Shown: positions 24,001 through 33,560, counted from the stretch's first letter. The stretch: 64,000 bases of DNA from Sarcocystis neurona (GCA_000727475.1 KL647320.1:124001-188000); one strand, 5' to 3'. Made by a program: numbers and translations. The notes: generated by a model not told the origin, from the letters alone.

Positions 24001-25045
24001 GGCGGAGCTACGGAATCCGTGCCGCGTGCTGCCGCAGCAGCAGGTGTACATACACCTCATTCCCCATTCTCGCTACCAACCGGTTTTCCCTGGTCGTCGT
24101 GCAGGCTTTGTCATTCTTCGTGATACAAGGTAAAGAAAAAATTGGAGTTCTTTTAACGTGGAGAATACTTCTGTCGTTCACATCGAGTTCTGCTGCACTT
24201 CTGTTGCGCTTCCGCCTTCGGAACGCTCCTGTTGCTGCTGCAGCTGCACCGTCTGCTGCCGACATTTCTCCACGCAGTCGCAAAACTGCTGCAGCTGCTA
24301 CGGCGCGCTGCACCTGCAGCAGCTGCTCTGCTGATGCTGCTACATCTCTTGCTGCTGGTTCATCTCCCGCTGCTGGTGCTGCATTTGTTGCCGCTGGCGC
24401 TGTGCTGCTGCTGCGGTGTCTGTTGCTGTTGTTACTGTGCTGCTGTTGCGGCTTCTGTTGGTGCTGGGACTGTGCTGCTGCGGCGACGTCTGTTGCTGCT
24501 GCTATTGCTGCATCTCTTGCTGCTGCTGCTGCTGGTTATTCATCCGCCGCGTCTGCTCTGCTGCTGCTGCTGCATTTGACCTGCTGCGGCACTTGACCTG
24601 CTGCTGCCATTGTACTGTCGCGCGTGGTGCTTGGTTGATGTTGCAGTGGGGGAGCTGTGCTGCTGCTGCTGCCGCTGTTGCGGCAACCCTGTACTGCGCT
24701 ATCTTTCTGCTGCTGTTCCGGCGACTGGTACGCCGGTGCTCGTTTGCCTGCTGCTGCTGGTGATTGTGGGGCTACAGAAGGGGAGGCGCCCTGCTGCTGT
24801 TGCAGAGTCACTGCTGCTGCTGTTCCTGCACTGTGCTGGGTTCGTTGAATTGCTGCTGCTGCTGCTGCAGACCCGGGGAACCGGACGACTACATCACAGT
24901 GAAGAGTTTTGAACCGCCGCCTGCAGCACCGGAGGCCTCGACAGCAGCAGCAGCAACCCATGCAGCAGCGCCAGCAGAAGAACGAGCAGATGCAGTAGAA
25001 GACGACGAGCCGGCTCCGTTCACTCCGTTTGAGTGGAGCGGCTAA
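750..25045 (+). CDS. RPN2: 26S proteasome regulatory subunit Rpn2/PSMD1, 3' part of gene, 15 exons in window
   Basis: Rpn2 is the large non-ATPase scaffold of the 19S regulatory particle; its PC-repeat toroid holds the base together and its C-terminal tail docks the ubiquitin receptor Rpn13. Fifteen exons, 750-1156 through 24871-25045, splice with compatible phases into 1,207 residues ending in TAA. Conserved blocks in order are [167 protein letters not shown] and [13 protein letters not shown]. These align in order with animal PSMD1 from about its residue 250 onward. The roughly 250 N-terminal residues lie left of the window. Oddities are long Gln/Glu/Lys/Ala insertions in exons 1, 11, 12 and 13. 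Identity is secure; the exact ends of exons 1, 11 and 12 are the least certain. Confidence 0.95.
1157..2702 (+). repeat. RPN2 intron 1: polypyrimidine then CTG-rich
   Basis: About 1,250-1,500 is a CTTCCT-type pyrimidine tract. About 1,880-2,690 is interrupted (CTG)n in which every sense frame reads Leu, Cys or Ala runs. No conserved Rpn2 residue is missing between the flanking exons, so no exon is expected here. Confidence 0.75.
2703..2810 (+). CDS. RPN2: RPN2 exon 2
   Basis: Thirty-six codons in phase 0, after CTACCTACAG and before [26 protein letters not shown] corresponds to the human segment around KMIKILSGEMAIELHLQFL. Confidence 0.9.
3323..3392 (+). CDS. RPN2: RPN2 exon 3
   Basis: The exon encodes [20 protein letters not shown] plus a split Gly codon, between an acceptor ending GTGGACAG and a donor GTAACT. 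It matches the human [20 protein letters not shown] helix pair. Confidence 0.88.
3393..5588 (+). repeat. RPN2 intron 3: TA/TG-rich and pyrimidine tracts
   Basis: 3,480-4,720 is dominated by TATATATG, TGTGTATA and related words, including a (CA)n run near 4,365. 4,815-5,010 and 5,150-5,330 are CTCCGTCTCC-type pyrimidine DNA. No coding block is seen. Confidence 0.8.
5589..5692 (+). CDS. RPN2: RPN2 exon 4
   Basis: The exon encodes [20 protein letters not shown] followed by [14 protein letters not shown], the start of the PC-repeat toroid. It lies between a CCCCCCAG acceptor and a GTAAAG donor, and its first two bases complete the Gly split with exon 3. Confidence 0.92.
5693..6325 (+). repeat. 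RPN2 intron 4: polypyrimidine DNA
   Basis: Almost the whole intron from 5,870 is C/T on the sense strand. It ends in the acceptor ATCTGCACAG. Confidence 0.8.
6326..6611 (+). CDS. RPN2: RPN2 exon 5
   Basis: PC repeats with [14 protein letters not shown] and [13 protein letters not shown] Ser/Ala/Gly insertion of about 17 residues sits where human PSMD1 has PKDTSPGSA. Donor GTAAGG, with a codon split after its first base. Confidence 0.9.
6612..7239 (+). repeat. RPN2 intron 5: CTG-rich
   Basis: The intron holds pyrimidine and CTG tracts plus a short TG run near 7,047. It includes the perfect 20-bp repeat listed separately. Confidence 0.8.
6941..7020 (+). repeat. 20-bp tandem repeat, 4 copies
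   Basis: GCTGCTGCGCCTCGCCGGCT occurs four times head to tail. The first three copies are identical and the fourth differs by two bases. Confidence 0.95.
7240..7451 (+). CDS. RPN2: RPN2 exon 6
   Basis: The exon contains [20 protein letters not shown] and [20 protein letters not shown], one of the most conserved Rpn2 blocks. Acceptor GGTGTGCAG, donor GTAAGG, ending on a whole codon. Confidence 0.93.
7452..9858 (+). repeat. RPN2 intron 6: TA-rich, purine and TG tracts
   Basis: TA/TG-rich DNA lies at 7,735-7,960 and 8,555-8,760. A run of 12 or more G sits near 8,033. A GAGAAGAAG purine tract covers 9,170-9,480, and a CTG tract precedes the acceptor. Confidence 0.8.
9859..9957 (+). CDS. RPN2: RPN2 exon 7
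   Basis: Thirty-three codons, [20 protein letters not shown] then [13 protein letters not shown], flanked by TTCTTGCAG and GTAGGA. It aligns with human [20 protein letters not shown]. Confidence 0.93.
9958..10868 (+). repeat. RPN2 intron 7: TG-rich then CTG-rich
   Basis: TGTGTATGT words fill about 10,035-10,220. Interrupted (CTG)n fills 10,390-10,868 up to the acceptor. Confidence 0.8.
10869..10979 (+). CDS. RPN2: RPN2 exon 8
   Basis: Thirty-seven codons with [20 protein letters not shown] and ALGFVL, between GCTGCAG and GTAAAC. Confidence 0.93.
10980..11683 (+). repeat. RPN2 intron 8: CAG tract and diverged ~145-bp duplication
   Basis: An AGCAGCAACACCAGCAGC tract occupies 10,985-11,090, an exception to the CTG polarity of the other introns. 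Two copies of a diverged segment start at GGGAATTTCTCGGGGACCGT (11,321) and AGGAAATTTGTCGGGGACCG (11,461). Confidence 0.7.
11684..11843 (+). CDS. RPN2: RPN2 exon 9
   Basis: [20 protein letters not shown] then [20 protein letters not shown]. The donor GTTTGT is weaker than the others in this gene, but the split Gly codon joins correctly to exon 10. Confidence 0.9.
11844..14684 (+). repeat. RPN2 intron 9: minisatellite, TA-rich and CTG DNA
   Basis: The intron contains the ~120-bp minisatellite listed separately, a G-rich patch at 13,025-13,130, TA/TG-rich DNA from 13,550 to 14,040, and CTG DNA from 14,365 to the acceptor. Confidence 0.8.
12269..12925. repeat. Minisatellite, ~6 units of 106-138 bp
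   Basis: Each unit starts GACAGTCTCTCTGTCTACAT, passes through a TA run, then GGGATGGTCTCTCT, then GTGAGTGTCTCTGT. Units begin at 12,269, 12,395, 12,513, 12,651, 12,757 and about 12,880. Length differences come from the internal TA and CT runs. Confidence 0.88.
14685..14848 (+). CDS. RPN2: RPN2 exon 10
   Basis: The exon includes [20 protein letters not shown], matching human INDKHDDVMAKFGAILAQG. It is preceded by GCTGCTGCAG and followed by GTACGT. Confidence 0.92.
14849..17360 (+). repeat. RPN2 intron 10: CTG and TA-rich DNA
   Basis: CTTCTGCTGCTG tracts lie at 15,000-15,075 and 15,240-15,420. TA/TG/CTCTATAT DNA lies at 16,040-16,560 and 17,105-17,215. The stretch 16,560-17,100 has no repeats and no conserved Rpn2 residues. 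Confidence 0.75.
17361..18561 (+). CDS. RPN2: RPN2 exon 11, with a ~278-residue charged insertion
   Basis: It starts [20 protein letters not shown] and runs through [20 protein letters not shown]. At about 17,545-18,380 it then carries some 278 residues of Ala, Glu, Lys, Gln and Gly before resuming with [20 protein letters not shown] and [10 protein letters not shown]. Human PSMD1 has only about 15 residues in that gap. The donor GTACGT at 18,562 is chosen because it restores phase with exon 12. Confidence 0.85.
18562..21140 (+). repeat. RPN2 intron 11: TA/TG-rich, with a degenerate minisatellite
   Basis: TA/TG words fill most of 18,720-19,190 and 19,440-20,080. A perfect GGTGTACGTACACC palindrome lies at 19,293-19,306. 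Confidence 0.8.
20205..20790. repeat. Degenerate minisatellite with repeated acceptor-like cores
   Basis: About eight units spaced 45-110 bp share the order GTGTGTTT, a short pyrimidine word, GCAGTATGTAATATATGCAT and a TA run. Several units contain a TTCTGCAG- or TTCTACAG-like sequence. Confidence 0.75.
21141..21390 (+). CDS. RPN2: RPN2 exon 12, acidic linker
   Basis: The exon follows an acceptor formed by GTGTACGTACACAG and ends before GTAAGT. It reads [11 protein letters not shown], then Gln/Lys/Ala-rich sequence, then a second MDVETEEE. Human PSMD1 has KMEVDEAEKKEE in the matching place. There is no globular domain, so the exon rests on phase, composition and splice sites. Confidence 0.7.
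21391..21864 (+). repeat. RPN2 intron 12: TA-rich
   Basis: ATATATGTAT and CATACATA words run from 21,420 to 21,790. The acceptor is CTCTCGCGTAG. Confidence 0.75.
21865..22015 (+). CDS. RPN2: RPN2 exon 13, low-complexity linker
   Basis: The exon reads [15 protein letters not shown], then a Ser/Ala run, then GLESSLLKD. It joins exon 12 through a split Lys codon and exon 14 in phase 0. Donor GTAAGT. Confidence 0.72.
22016..24001 (+). repeat. RPN2 intron 13: TA/TG arrays then CTG tract
   Basis: 22,497-22,742 is a short-unit array, listed separately. 22,890-23,700 is mixed TATA, GTGTAT and GAGAGA DNA. 23,720-23,985 is CTG-rich and leads to the acceptor GCATGTGACAG. Confidence 0.8.
22497..22742. 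repeat. Array of GTGTGGATGTATATATAT units
   Basis: A dozen or so units of 17-25 bp repeat GTGTGGATGTA followed by a TA run of varying length. Confidence 0.85.
24002..24129 (+). CDS. RPN2: RPN2 exon 14
   Basis: [20 protein letters not shown] then [20 protein letters not shown], matching human LLDNPARVMPAQLKVLTMP and the RYQPFKPLSIGGIIILKDT segment. A near-palindrome at 24,042-24,057 is part of the coding sequence. Confidence 0.92.
24130..24870 (+). repeat. RPN2 intron 14: CTG-rich
   Basis: After a 100-bp ordinary start the intron is interrupted (CTG)n down to the acceptor GCTGCTGCAG at 24,870. Confidence 0.85.
24871..25045 (+). CDS. RPN2: RPN2 exon 15, C-terminus and stop
   Basis: [20 protein letters not shown], an Ala-rich stretch, and the acidic/aromatic tail [15 protein letters not shown] followed by TAA. 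The yeast and human tails that bind Rpn13 are likewise short, acidic and aromatic (EPPEPFEYIDD in human), so docking is probably kept; that last point is inference. Confidence 0.9.
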
Positions 25046-26487
25046 TGAATGGGTCCTTTCTTCCCCCTTCGACCCCCTGCCCCTTCGAGCCTGCGCGCTG
25101 TACTTGCGCATCTATTTACTTCTCTTACTCTTGTACACGTCGTCCCGATGTATCTTCCTCCAGACAGAGCAAGGAACTGAGAAAAAGCTGCTTTCTCTCT
25201 TGTCTCGTCTTACACAAGTGCCGATGCACTTGTTCATGCATAAAGGAAGGTCATTTCTCTATATATGTCTGCATTTGTGTACCCGTGTATATGTGTGTGT
25301 GCGTCTCACTCACTGTCTACACAAGAATGTGAATACCTACACGCCCGCAAAATATATATGTGTGTATATGTGTATACATACATTTATATGGATAAATGTG
25401 TAAACTCGTCCTGGGTTGATTTACTTCATATATATATATATATATGTTCCGAACTTCTGTTCTGCAGAGCCCGTAGAAATGAGCAAGTACAAAGTTTTGT
25501 ATGGAAACGCCTCATTCATACGTGCGCGTACGTGTGGTGTAGCTACACCTTCCGAAAAAGGCTGCCCGTGCTCAGCCGTGGACTCGACGAAACAGCTCTG
25601 CACCGCCGCTGGGTTCCGCTGCCTTCACAGCAAATGTTTACCAGAGAAATGCAGGAAATCGCCCGCAGAAAGACGAGGAGGAAGAGAAACAGAAGTAGCA
25701 GCGGCAAAAGTGACAGCAGCACGAGCCGCTATAACAGCAGAAGCACAGCGCCGCAGCAGCAGAAGAAACAGCACAGCACCAGCAACAGAGCGCATGAGCA
25801 CCGGGCCCTACGTGGGCGCGCAGGGGCAATGCTGCTGCTTTAAATTTACGTAGTAGTGCGTACGGCAACAGGGAGCAGCAGCAGGGCTGCGGCGACCCTA
25901 CACATTCCTGCGTACGACAACTTTGCTAGCGCCACTAGAGGAGAAACGTCCTGCGAAAGGGAACACGCGTGCGCATTACTGCGTCGGCCAGCGTGGGCAA
26001 CATGTGTGCATATCAGCCAAAGTGCGGAAGACGTCCATATATACATACACACGCGTCGGCGCATCTCCACTTCAACGCAGCCTGCACCATATCTGCATGC
26101 AACCACGAGAGAGAAGCGCTTCCCATCTTTATATGTATGCAACCGCATTCGGCAATTTCTGCAAATATAATTGTTCCACCGTAGCCGTTGAACGGGTGGT
26201 ATGTGTCAACGCGTGTATGGACACGACGCAGATGTACGTTCCGTGTATAGACTGTGATCGGTGAAGCATGTGTACCTACCCTCAATACACAACACTCAAA
26301 GCCGCGGTCGTATTAAAGCGACGTCTACACAACTTCTGTGTGCATGTTGAGCTGCAGTGGAGGACAATTACTTCATACACACGTACACGCATATCTGCAT
26401 TACCGGTCTATCCACAGTCGTGTGTACGTACCCCTAGGAAGATATGTACATGTCTAAGCAAGTGCGTATATGGAGGACTGTCCACCG
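25046..26487. other. 3' flank of RPN2, no gene supported
   Basis: The 3' untranslated region must begin here. TA/TG words occur at 25,265-25,450. An open + frame at 25,446-25,853 contains Ala/Arg-rich sequence from a CAG tract but no recognisable domain. A perfect palindrome GGTGTAGCTACACC is at 25,536-25,549. From about 25,870 the repeat content drops sharply. Confidence 0.6.
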
Positions 26488-27405
26488 TATAAGGGTAGGC
26501 GCTTGTAATAACTTATAGCCGTTGGCAAACAGTGACACAGGACGGTTCCGCCATTTTTCTGTTCACGTGGTTTTGAAATATCTAACAGAGCTCCGCCTGA
26601 GGATCATTTAGTGAAGACGTTTCGCGAGCGGCCGCTGCTTCGGAACAAACTCTGCTGCTAAACTCGCTGATCCCCGTAACAGCCGCAGGTGGAAAAGCCA
26701 CTACGCGTCTGGGTGCGTGCACCTCGACGCACCACACGCACTGCTGGGGGTCCATATTCAGTTAAATTCGCTATGGAGAGAAGACGGAATTTTTTGTCGG
26801 GCACAAAGTTCCGAAAATTTTGCTCCACATGCAGGCGCGCGCACGTAGACGAGTTACCGGGGGACACGTGGACGTGAAGAAGCGGCATGGAGAGAAGATA
26901 ACATACAGACAAGTACACATCTTTGATCACAGACATACGCGTGTCTGTATTACTGCTACTTTCTGCGTATCTGCGGGCGTGGGCGCCTCTACTCGCACTT
27001 CCGTCACTTGTACGTACACCTGCGTGTGTGCGTGAATGACTGAGTCTACACATATACCCGAGGATACGTGCATAGGTTCGCTACGGGTTCACTCCAGAGT
27101 TTTCCTGCCAACAGAAGCACCTTCCCGCTCAGTTGTACAGACATTTCAAGTGTGCGCGCAAAAATGTGGAGGTTGCCGAGTTCGTAGACACACTCGTGAC
27201 TCCTGCAACAGCCACAGCGATCAGCGGGTCTAGCAGCAGAGTTTCTTCTGAAGCAGCTGCCTCTTCAGACAGGTTTACACTAAACAGGTCTCAGGCGGAG
27301 CTCTGTTAGGTATTCTAAAACAGCGTGAACAGAAAAATGACGAAACCGTCTTGTGTCACATACGTTGCCAACGAATGCAAGTTATTACCAGCACCTACCC
27401 TTATA
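26488..27405. mobile_element. Non-autonomous DNA-transposon-like element with ~200-bp inverted terminal repeats
   Basis: The left arm (26,488-26,689) and the reverse complement of the right arm (27,202-27,405) align along their length at roughly three bases in four by eye. Shared words include TATAAGGGTAGG, GTAATAACTT, ATTTTTCTGTTCACG, CTAACAGAGCTCCGCCTGA and AAACTCTGCTGCTA. The 512-bp interior has no transposase-like reading frame, so the element resembles a MITE or foldback element. The outer ends meet at TATAAGG and CCTTATA; a TA target duplication is possible but not provable from one copy. Confidence 0.75.
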
Positions 27406-30400
27406 GAACATTCCTTTATTTCTGATGTACAGGTCGCACGCCCCCTTCGCGTAAGGTCGCCTCTCTCGCATCTCCGACGTACACACGTACTGCATTCAGC
27501 AATTTCTCTGATCGAGTTTTGCCTCCCTCCTCTCGTGTGAACTCACGAAGGAAAACGACAGGTAGACAGTGGTATCAATATGCACTTACACATATACGTA
27601 CATGTGCATAGGTAGGTAGATACGTACATTGTATATGCATACATGGACGGATATATCTGCGCATGCATACAGGTAGATAGATACAAACGTATACATGTAT
27701 GCATACATGTATACGTGTATATATACGTATAAATATGCATATATATATATACATACATATTGGTGTACAATACTAGCATGCCATGGCAGGGGGCAGAGAC
27801 CCGCGTGCATACATGGATGTTTCGCAAGAGGCACCTCTGAATACGTAGCACCATCGTCGCGTTATGATCGCCTCCACTCGCCTTCTTGCTACCCCGTTGG
27901 GCTCAGCGAGTTTGGCTACACATTAGCTGCCGAGGTTTAGAGGCTAGCTATCCGCTCGTGCGTTGCAATGGAGGTATTCATGCGTGGGCTCGAGCATTCG
28001 CCTCTGTAGGCCACGACAACACGTCTACAGTGCTAACACCGCTTGTGCGTACTTTTAGCGTGCAGACACAGCACAGAGACGTGGGCAACCCGCGTTTTCT
28101 GTACTTCACTAGCAGCCGTTGTCGCCTACACGCCAGGGCATGCATGCAGTCACGTGCACGTCCCCGTCATTGACTTGTACGCAAAGGTGCATGCGTGTAC
28201 GTAGGGGTTTGCAGACAGCACATGTATGTGGTGCACGTATATGTCTATATTTCTGTGTGTGCGTATATCCATTTGTACCAGTATATATATATATATATAT
28301 GGATAAATATTCAGGGTACGTGTGTGTCTGTATTGTGAATGCGCTTGCGTTAAGTGTTCGTGTGCGGGTGTTTGTATGTGCACGCCATGCACCTCGTCAA
28401 CGGCAAAGAATTCACACGAACACGTCCAGTGAAGGCCACCGTCTGCGTCCCCCCGCTACTGCTCCTCGTGCTGGTGCTCCTCCACGGTGCGATTCTTTCC
28501 TGAAAATTTTGCAGGCTGCTGCCGGCCGTTATTATGTCTAGATCGCAGTGCTGCTGCTCGCCTTTTTTGCTGCTGCCGACACTGCTGCTTGTGCTGCTGC
28601 AGGAACTCACCTCAAAGGGTTGAAGAAAACCTGTTGGTGCTGGTGTTCTGCTAAGCTGCGTCATTATCGTCAGCAGAGAAGAAAGAAAAGAAGAGCAAGT
28701 AGCAGCAGCAGCAGCAACGGAGGAAGGCACTACTACTGCACATGGCATATCCTCGTGTTGCGCACAATGTGTTTCTTGCAGGCACGACACGCACGCAGCA
28801 GATGCACCCGATCTGTGGATGTGCCTTATACGCATTCGTGTTCCACGCGTTCCCCTTGCGTGCGCATTTTTTCACAGCTGGAGGGTGTAAAGGTATCACG
28901 CTTTCATGTTATCATACGGCGCGCACCCTGCAGGTGCACACTGCGAGCGTGTACCGTATACTCCGCGTGTAATTGCTTTGCGCGCATTGCAGCTGCATGA
29001 TGTACGCATGCTATGTGCTCCACCGCTCTTGGTGTCATCCGCTCTGCTCGCACGCGGAGGTATAGCGAGCATATAGAGGCGTCGCTCCTGCGTGGTGTAT
29101 GAATTAGTACGTGTGCATATATATATATATATATTACTGTGCATGCACGTCTGTATGCGTTTTGGGTCGCACCTCTCCTGGTATATGTATATATTTATAT
29201 ATATATATATATATCTGCATACAGGTGTATGGACGTACATGGAACAACACAAGTGTGGACGCGACGCAGGCGCATGTCCATGCATACTACACCCAATGCT
29301 TCGGCCGAACCAGTTGCGGTAGACGCTACAGGAGCATCCTGCCAGTGCGCAGCATGAACGTTGCATTCCGTAGTCTTACGCGTGCGCGAGTATTACTTGA
29401 CATATCTACAGTCGCAGGCCCTTGTATATTCTTTTTTATTATAGATACACCAGTACGTCCGTCCTTAGATCGGTACAGCATCTTTGGGTATTCTATACCT
29501 TAAAAATGTTCTAGGTAAGTCTGGGGGACACAAAGCTCTCTGTTGCCTACAAAGGGAGGCGATTTGGACATCGCGATTGGGGCGTAGCGTCTTCTGAGGA
29601 TCATCATCGAGTAGGAGGAGTGGAGATGAAGTATGATTATATATCTGTAGTATAGTTGTTAAACAGTACTATTGTACAATGTATGAAAATGTGGAATGGA
29701 GCGCCTGTGCACTCCCCGGATACGTCTCGAGCAATCTGTCTTCCGGTGTAGAAGCGCCAGCTGCTTGTTCCTTCGCAACTGCGCGCACGCAACAAAAGGG
29801 CCACGCGCAGGCCTTGTCGAATATTGTCGCACGTAAAAGCAGCACACACATGCGTAAGTTTTCATATACACATGCGTATACGCGTCAATCCAGAATACGC
29901 GCGTGCATTCGTATGTTCAGCGCATAGGCACACCGGGTTACACGCAGACAGTAACATACAAGTATTGCGGGAAAAACCTGTGTACCTGTGGTACAGCGGT
30001 TGTCCGCTGTCCCTGCTTGTCGCCTACGTGCTGCTGTGGAACGGCGTCCGTGTGCTACTGTACATACCTCAGTCATATCTCTATGTATGTTGGAGCCAAT
30101 CACGGGCACTTCCGCAGAACATATTATATGTGTACCTACGCGTGCGCTTATGTCAACATATATGTGTAACTAGATATCTCTATATATTTATACACATGTA
30201 GAGACAGAAAGAAATATGTACCCACACACAGATGTGTATGCTTATATGTACACAAGTGTACGCTGGAGTACTTGTATGTGTATATCCTACACGTAGTATT
30301 GTACGTAAGCAGATATTGGGTGCAAATATTATACTGCAACTCGTAATAAGCAATGACTCGCGCGCGTCTGCCTCGTCCCTCCACTGCAGGTACAATGTGA

Positions 30401-33294
30401 CTACACTGGAGCACACACGTTGCAGAAATCAGTTCGGGCAGTTATACGCAAAGAACTGCGTGCCTGTGCAGTTGCTGCGAGTGTGAATTTCCCGTAATTC
30501 GAAAGCTTCTCACCTGCAAATGCTAAGTAATTACACGTTCGTCACCACTAAATCAGCTGTCACTTCGCTTGGAGAGGAATGTCGCGTATCCGATCATCTC
30601 ACTGAGCCCAAAGTAGATATGTAGGGTTACGTGTCCCATACGCTTCCCTCCATCTAGAGATCCCACTACCACCGTGTAACCCGTCGCACATCTTAAAGGT
30701 CATTTAGTTGTCTTGACTGACACTACTCGATGAATAATACCTTTTGATTCCACCACGTCGAAACACTACGTCCTTCAATGTGCGTGTCCCGCGCATGTTC
30801 CACTGACGCTCCGTCATCAGTACCCTCTGCCGTTATCTTTCCCCTCTAGCCTGTCGTCACGCTGCTGTCCCACAACTGCTGACTGCACATACACCCATGT
30901 GACTTTGTATCTATCTATCCATATCTAAATCTATCTATCTCCCGCTCTACACGTATACATGTACACGAGGGTGAAGCGCATACTACAGTGAGCGCAAGCA
31001 GTGGCTCCGCTCGAGCTTAGCCAGGACGAAGCCTGCAATGTATATGCGTGTGCATGCATTCCGTTGAAAGAATTACGACGTCAGCAGCATCCGCAAGCGG
31101 TGACTCGACTGCAGGTCCCCTGTTACAAATCTCCCGAACTGATGCGTTGCAAAAACTCCGGCCAAATAGGCTACCCTGCTTACACTAACGTCTACTGGAC
31201 TGTCAAAATGTAATTGCACCGCAGACACTCCAAGTTTTGTCGTAGCTTTTATTGCACTCGTTGCCGTCGGTCCTCGAGTGCAACACCGCTGTACTCCGCA
31301 CGCGCTCCAGGCAAGCTGCACTGCAGCTCCGCGCGCCTCCACTGCAGTGCCACCCAGACACTTGATTTGCAGTGCATGTACGCTGTAGTTATTTCCGCCA
31401 TATCAGCTCCTTGAGGACGGAGGTGTCTGCTCTGCAGCTTAGTCAGAAGAAAGGTTGCAAATCCAATGAAAGCAGGTACTGCAGTCTCGGAGTTACTGCA
31501 GTTTACTTGTACTACGGAGGCACTGTGTCACCACACCTCCGTCCGACTGTTATGACACGGTCCCTTGAATTTCCCTGCAACTACGACTGTAGAAGAGTTC
31601 TGTTGGAATCCCATTAGAGACACAAGGTAGATATATTGTGAGAAGAAAATACTTCTGAAGAGCGACTGCAGTACATCTGACAAGCATCTGTCGTATATTC
31701 ACGTGGGTGCTTAGCTATGCTTCCGCTTTGTGTGCAGCGTAATATTTCACCAAACTTAACCACTTGTTGCAGATTTGTTCGATTTTATCCGATGGCGATG
31801 GCGTGTCGGCACGCCCTGCAAGAGTGCCCTACCGTAACTCCACTGGAACGTCATCCTCCACCAGGTTTGTGGTGTACGTACAGCGGAACACTGATGCTGC
31901 GTGTTTACTTGGGACGACTGTGTAATTTCTCCACAGAGAAACTTCACTCACGCATTTCGCTGGGACCACATTGTCAACTACAGTCGAGACCTCTGTAACT
32001 GCGCAGCACGTAAGTTATTCGAACGCAGACGCGCGGCGGTGACCAGGAGCCTCACACGTGTGACTCACTCCTCGCAGAAACGAACGAAAAAACACCCCAG
32101 CATGACGAATGATCTTCTAGTGGCCGATACAAACCAACAGTACCAATAGCAGTCCTTGGAAAATGCCCCACATGAAAGTAGCGTATGCATCTGCAGACGG
32201 CCCGCGCAGCAGCGCCGACTGCATGATGAACAGGCAGAAAGTAACCAGCAGCAGCACGAAAACGACAACGGAGAAAAGGACGTAAAATCTGCAGCAAGCG
32301 TGACAGTAAGAGACGCGGCCGCAGCGCGGCAGCAACAAAGACACGGGCTGCAAGAGCAGTAACAGAACAACACTGACTCATGAGCAGCAGTCCAGCAGCG
32401 TGTCCGAGCGTCGCCAGCGGAAGATTCGTGTACAACCCATGCAAACACACACGAGTTTGTAGTATTGTACCCAACAGTGTCATGGGTCTGTAAGTATATG
32501 TGATTACGAACTTGCATCAGCAGAAAGAGACACATACGGAAAGACAATTATCCGCATACAACAAAAGTGTGAGAATTACACACATCTGAAGGTGTAGGTT
32601 TGTAACACACACCTCACAGACATCACCCCTACACAAGGCCTGTACATGTACACAGATCGAAATACATGCGTTTATGTACGTATAGGCAAACGTTGATTAC
32701 CATCGTAGCAAACGGGAGCAGCCTTGCAGGCTGCTGTGCTCTCTGTTGAAATTTGACGCACGAAGACGTCGTCTTTGTACTGCTGTGGGCACGTGTATTC
32801 CGACATTTGTACAGAAAGTAGGTAGAGACAGTGAGCGCCCCATAGTACACAGACAAGTTTTCCAGTACACAGGCACCCCTCGGGCGGTTCAGTTCCCCAC
32901 CTGGCGTGTATACACCTGTTCGGATGTACGCACACCCAGGCCGATATCTCTGCTGCACAGAAAACGAAAAATGAATGAAGTCGTGTGACGTAACGCCCAT
33001 ACAGAGCGCGCCACCTCTCACAACTTGAGAAGTCGCATCCTGCAAAGGAGTAGCGGCACTCCCTCGAGCAGCCGCGATGCACCACGCAACCGACGTGGCG
33101 AGACTGAAGCAGCAGCGGCAGCAGTGCAGCTGCATTAGTGATACCAGTAGGAGGGTCAGCATCGCCACCACCAGCAGTACGCGCACGGACGGCAGCAAAG
33201 TCAGTGTCGGGCAGCAATAAATGCCGTTCTGTGTTGGAGCCGCGCAGAAAGCAGCAGGACGGTGTCGTCCATTCCCGAGCCGGTGGGGTCAGAG
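27406..33294. other. Repeat-poor intergenic stretch, nothing recognised
   Basis: Base composition is balanced and codon structure is absent in all six frames beyond short chance openings. The only simple repeats are TA runs at 27,590-27,770, 28,283-28,302 and 29,110-29,212. CTGCAG words cluster at 31,110-31,670. A short CTG patch lies at 28,550-28,605. No RNA gene was recognised. Confidence 0.6.
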
Positions 33295-33560
33295 CTCTCT
33301 TTTGCTTTAGTCTAGTTCTGCCTTTTGCTGTCTGTCTATACATTATATTATGCTCTCCTCCAGTGAAGTTCGACCCTGTGTTCAAGAACTCTCTTTCGCC
33401 TCAGTCTAGTTCTGCCTCTGGCTGTCTGTCTACACATTGTATTATGCTCTCCTCCAGTGAAGTTCGACCCTGTGTTCAAGAACTCTCTTTCGCCTTGGTC
33501 TAGTTCTGCCTCTGGCTGTCTGTCTGCATATTATATTCTGCTCCCGTCCGGTGGAACTCC
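33295..33560. repeat. 94-bp tandem repeat, two full copies and a partial third
   Basis: Copies begin with CTCTCTTT at 33,295, 33,389 and 33,483 and share TCTAGTTCTGCCT, GGCTGTCTGTCT and ATGCTCTCCTCCAGTGAAGT. The third copy loses similarity after about 33,545. Confidence 0.92.

Noticed and set aside
25446..25853. Open + frame after RPN2 with a Cys-containing N-terminal part
   Set aside because: No recognisable domain; the C-terminal half is CAG-derived Ala/Arg/Ser, and it most likely lies in 3' untranslated DNA.
28350..28835. Open - frame of 160 codons with Ser/Thr-rich sequence
   Set aside because: No domain, no conserved neighbours and no clear start or splice signals, and it lies in otherwise non-coding DNA.
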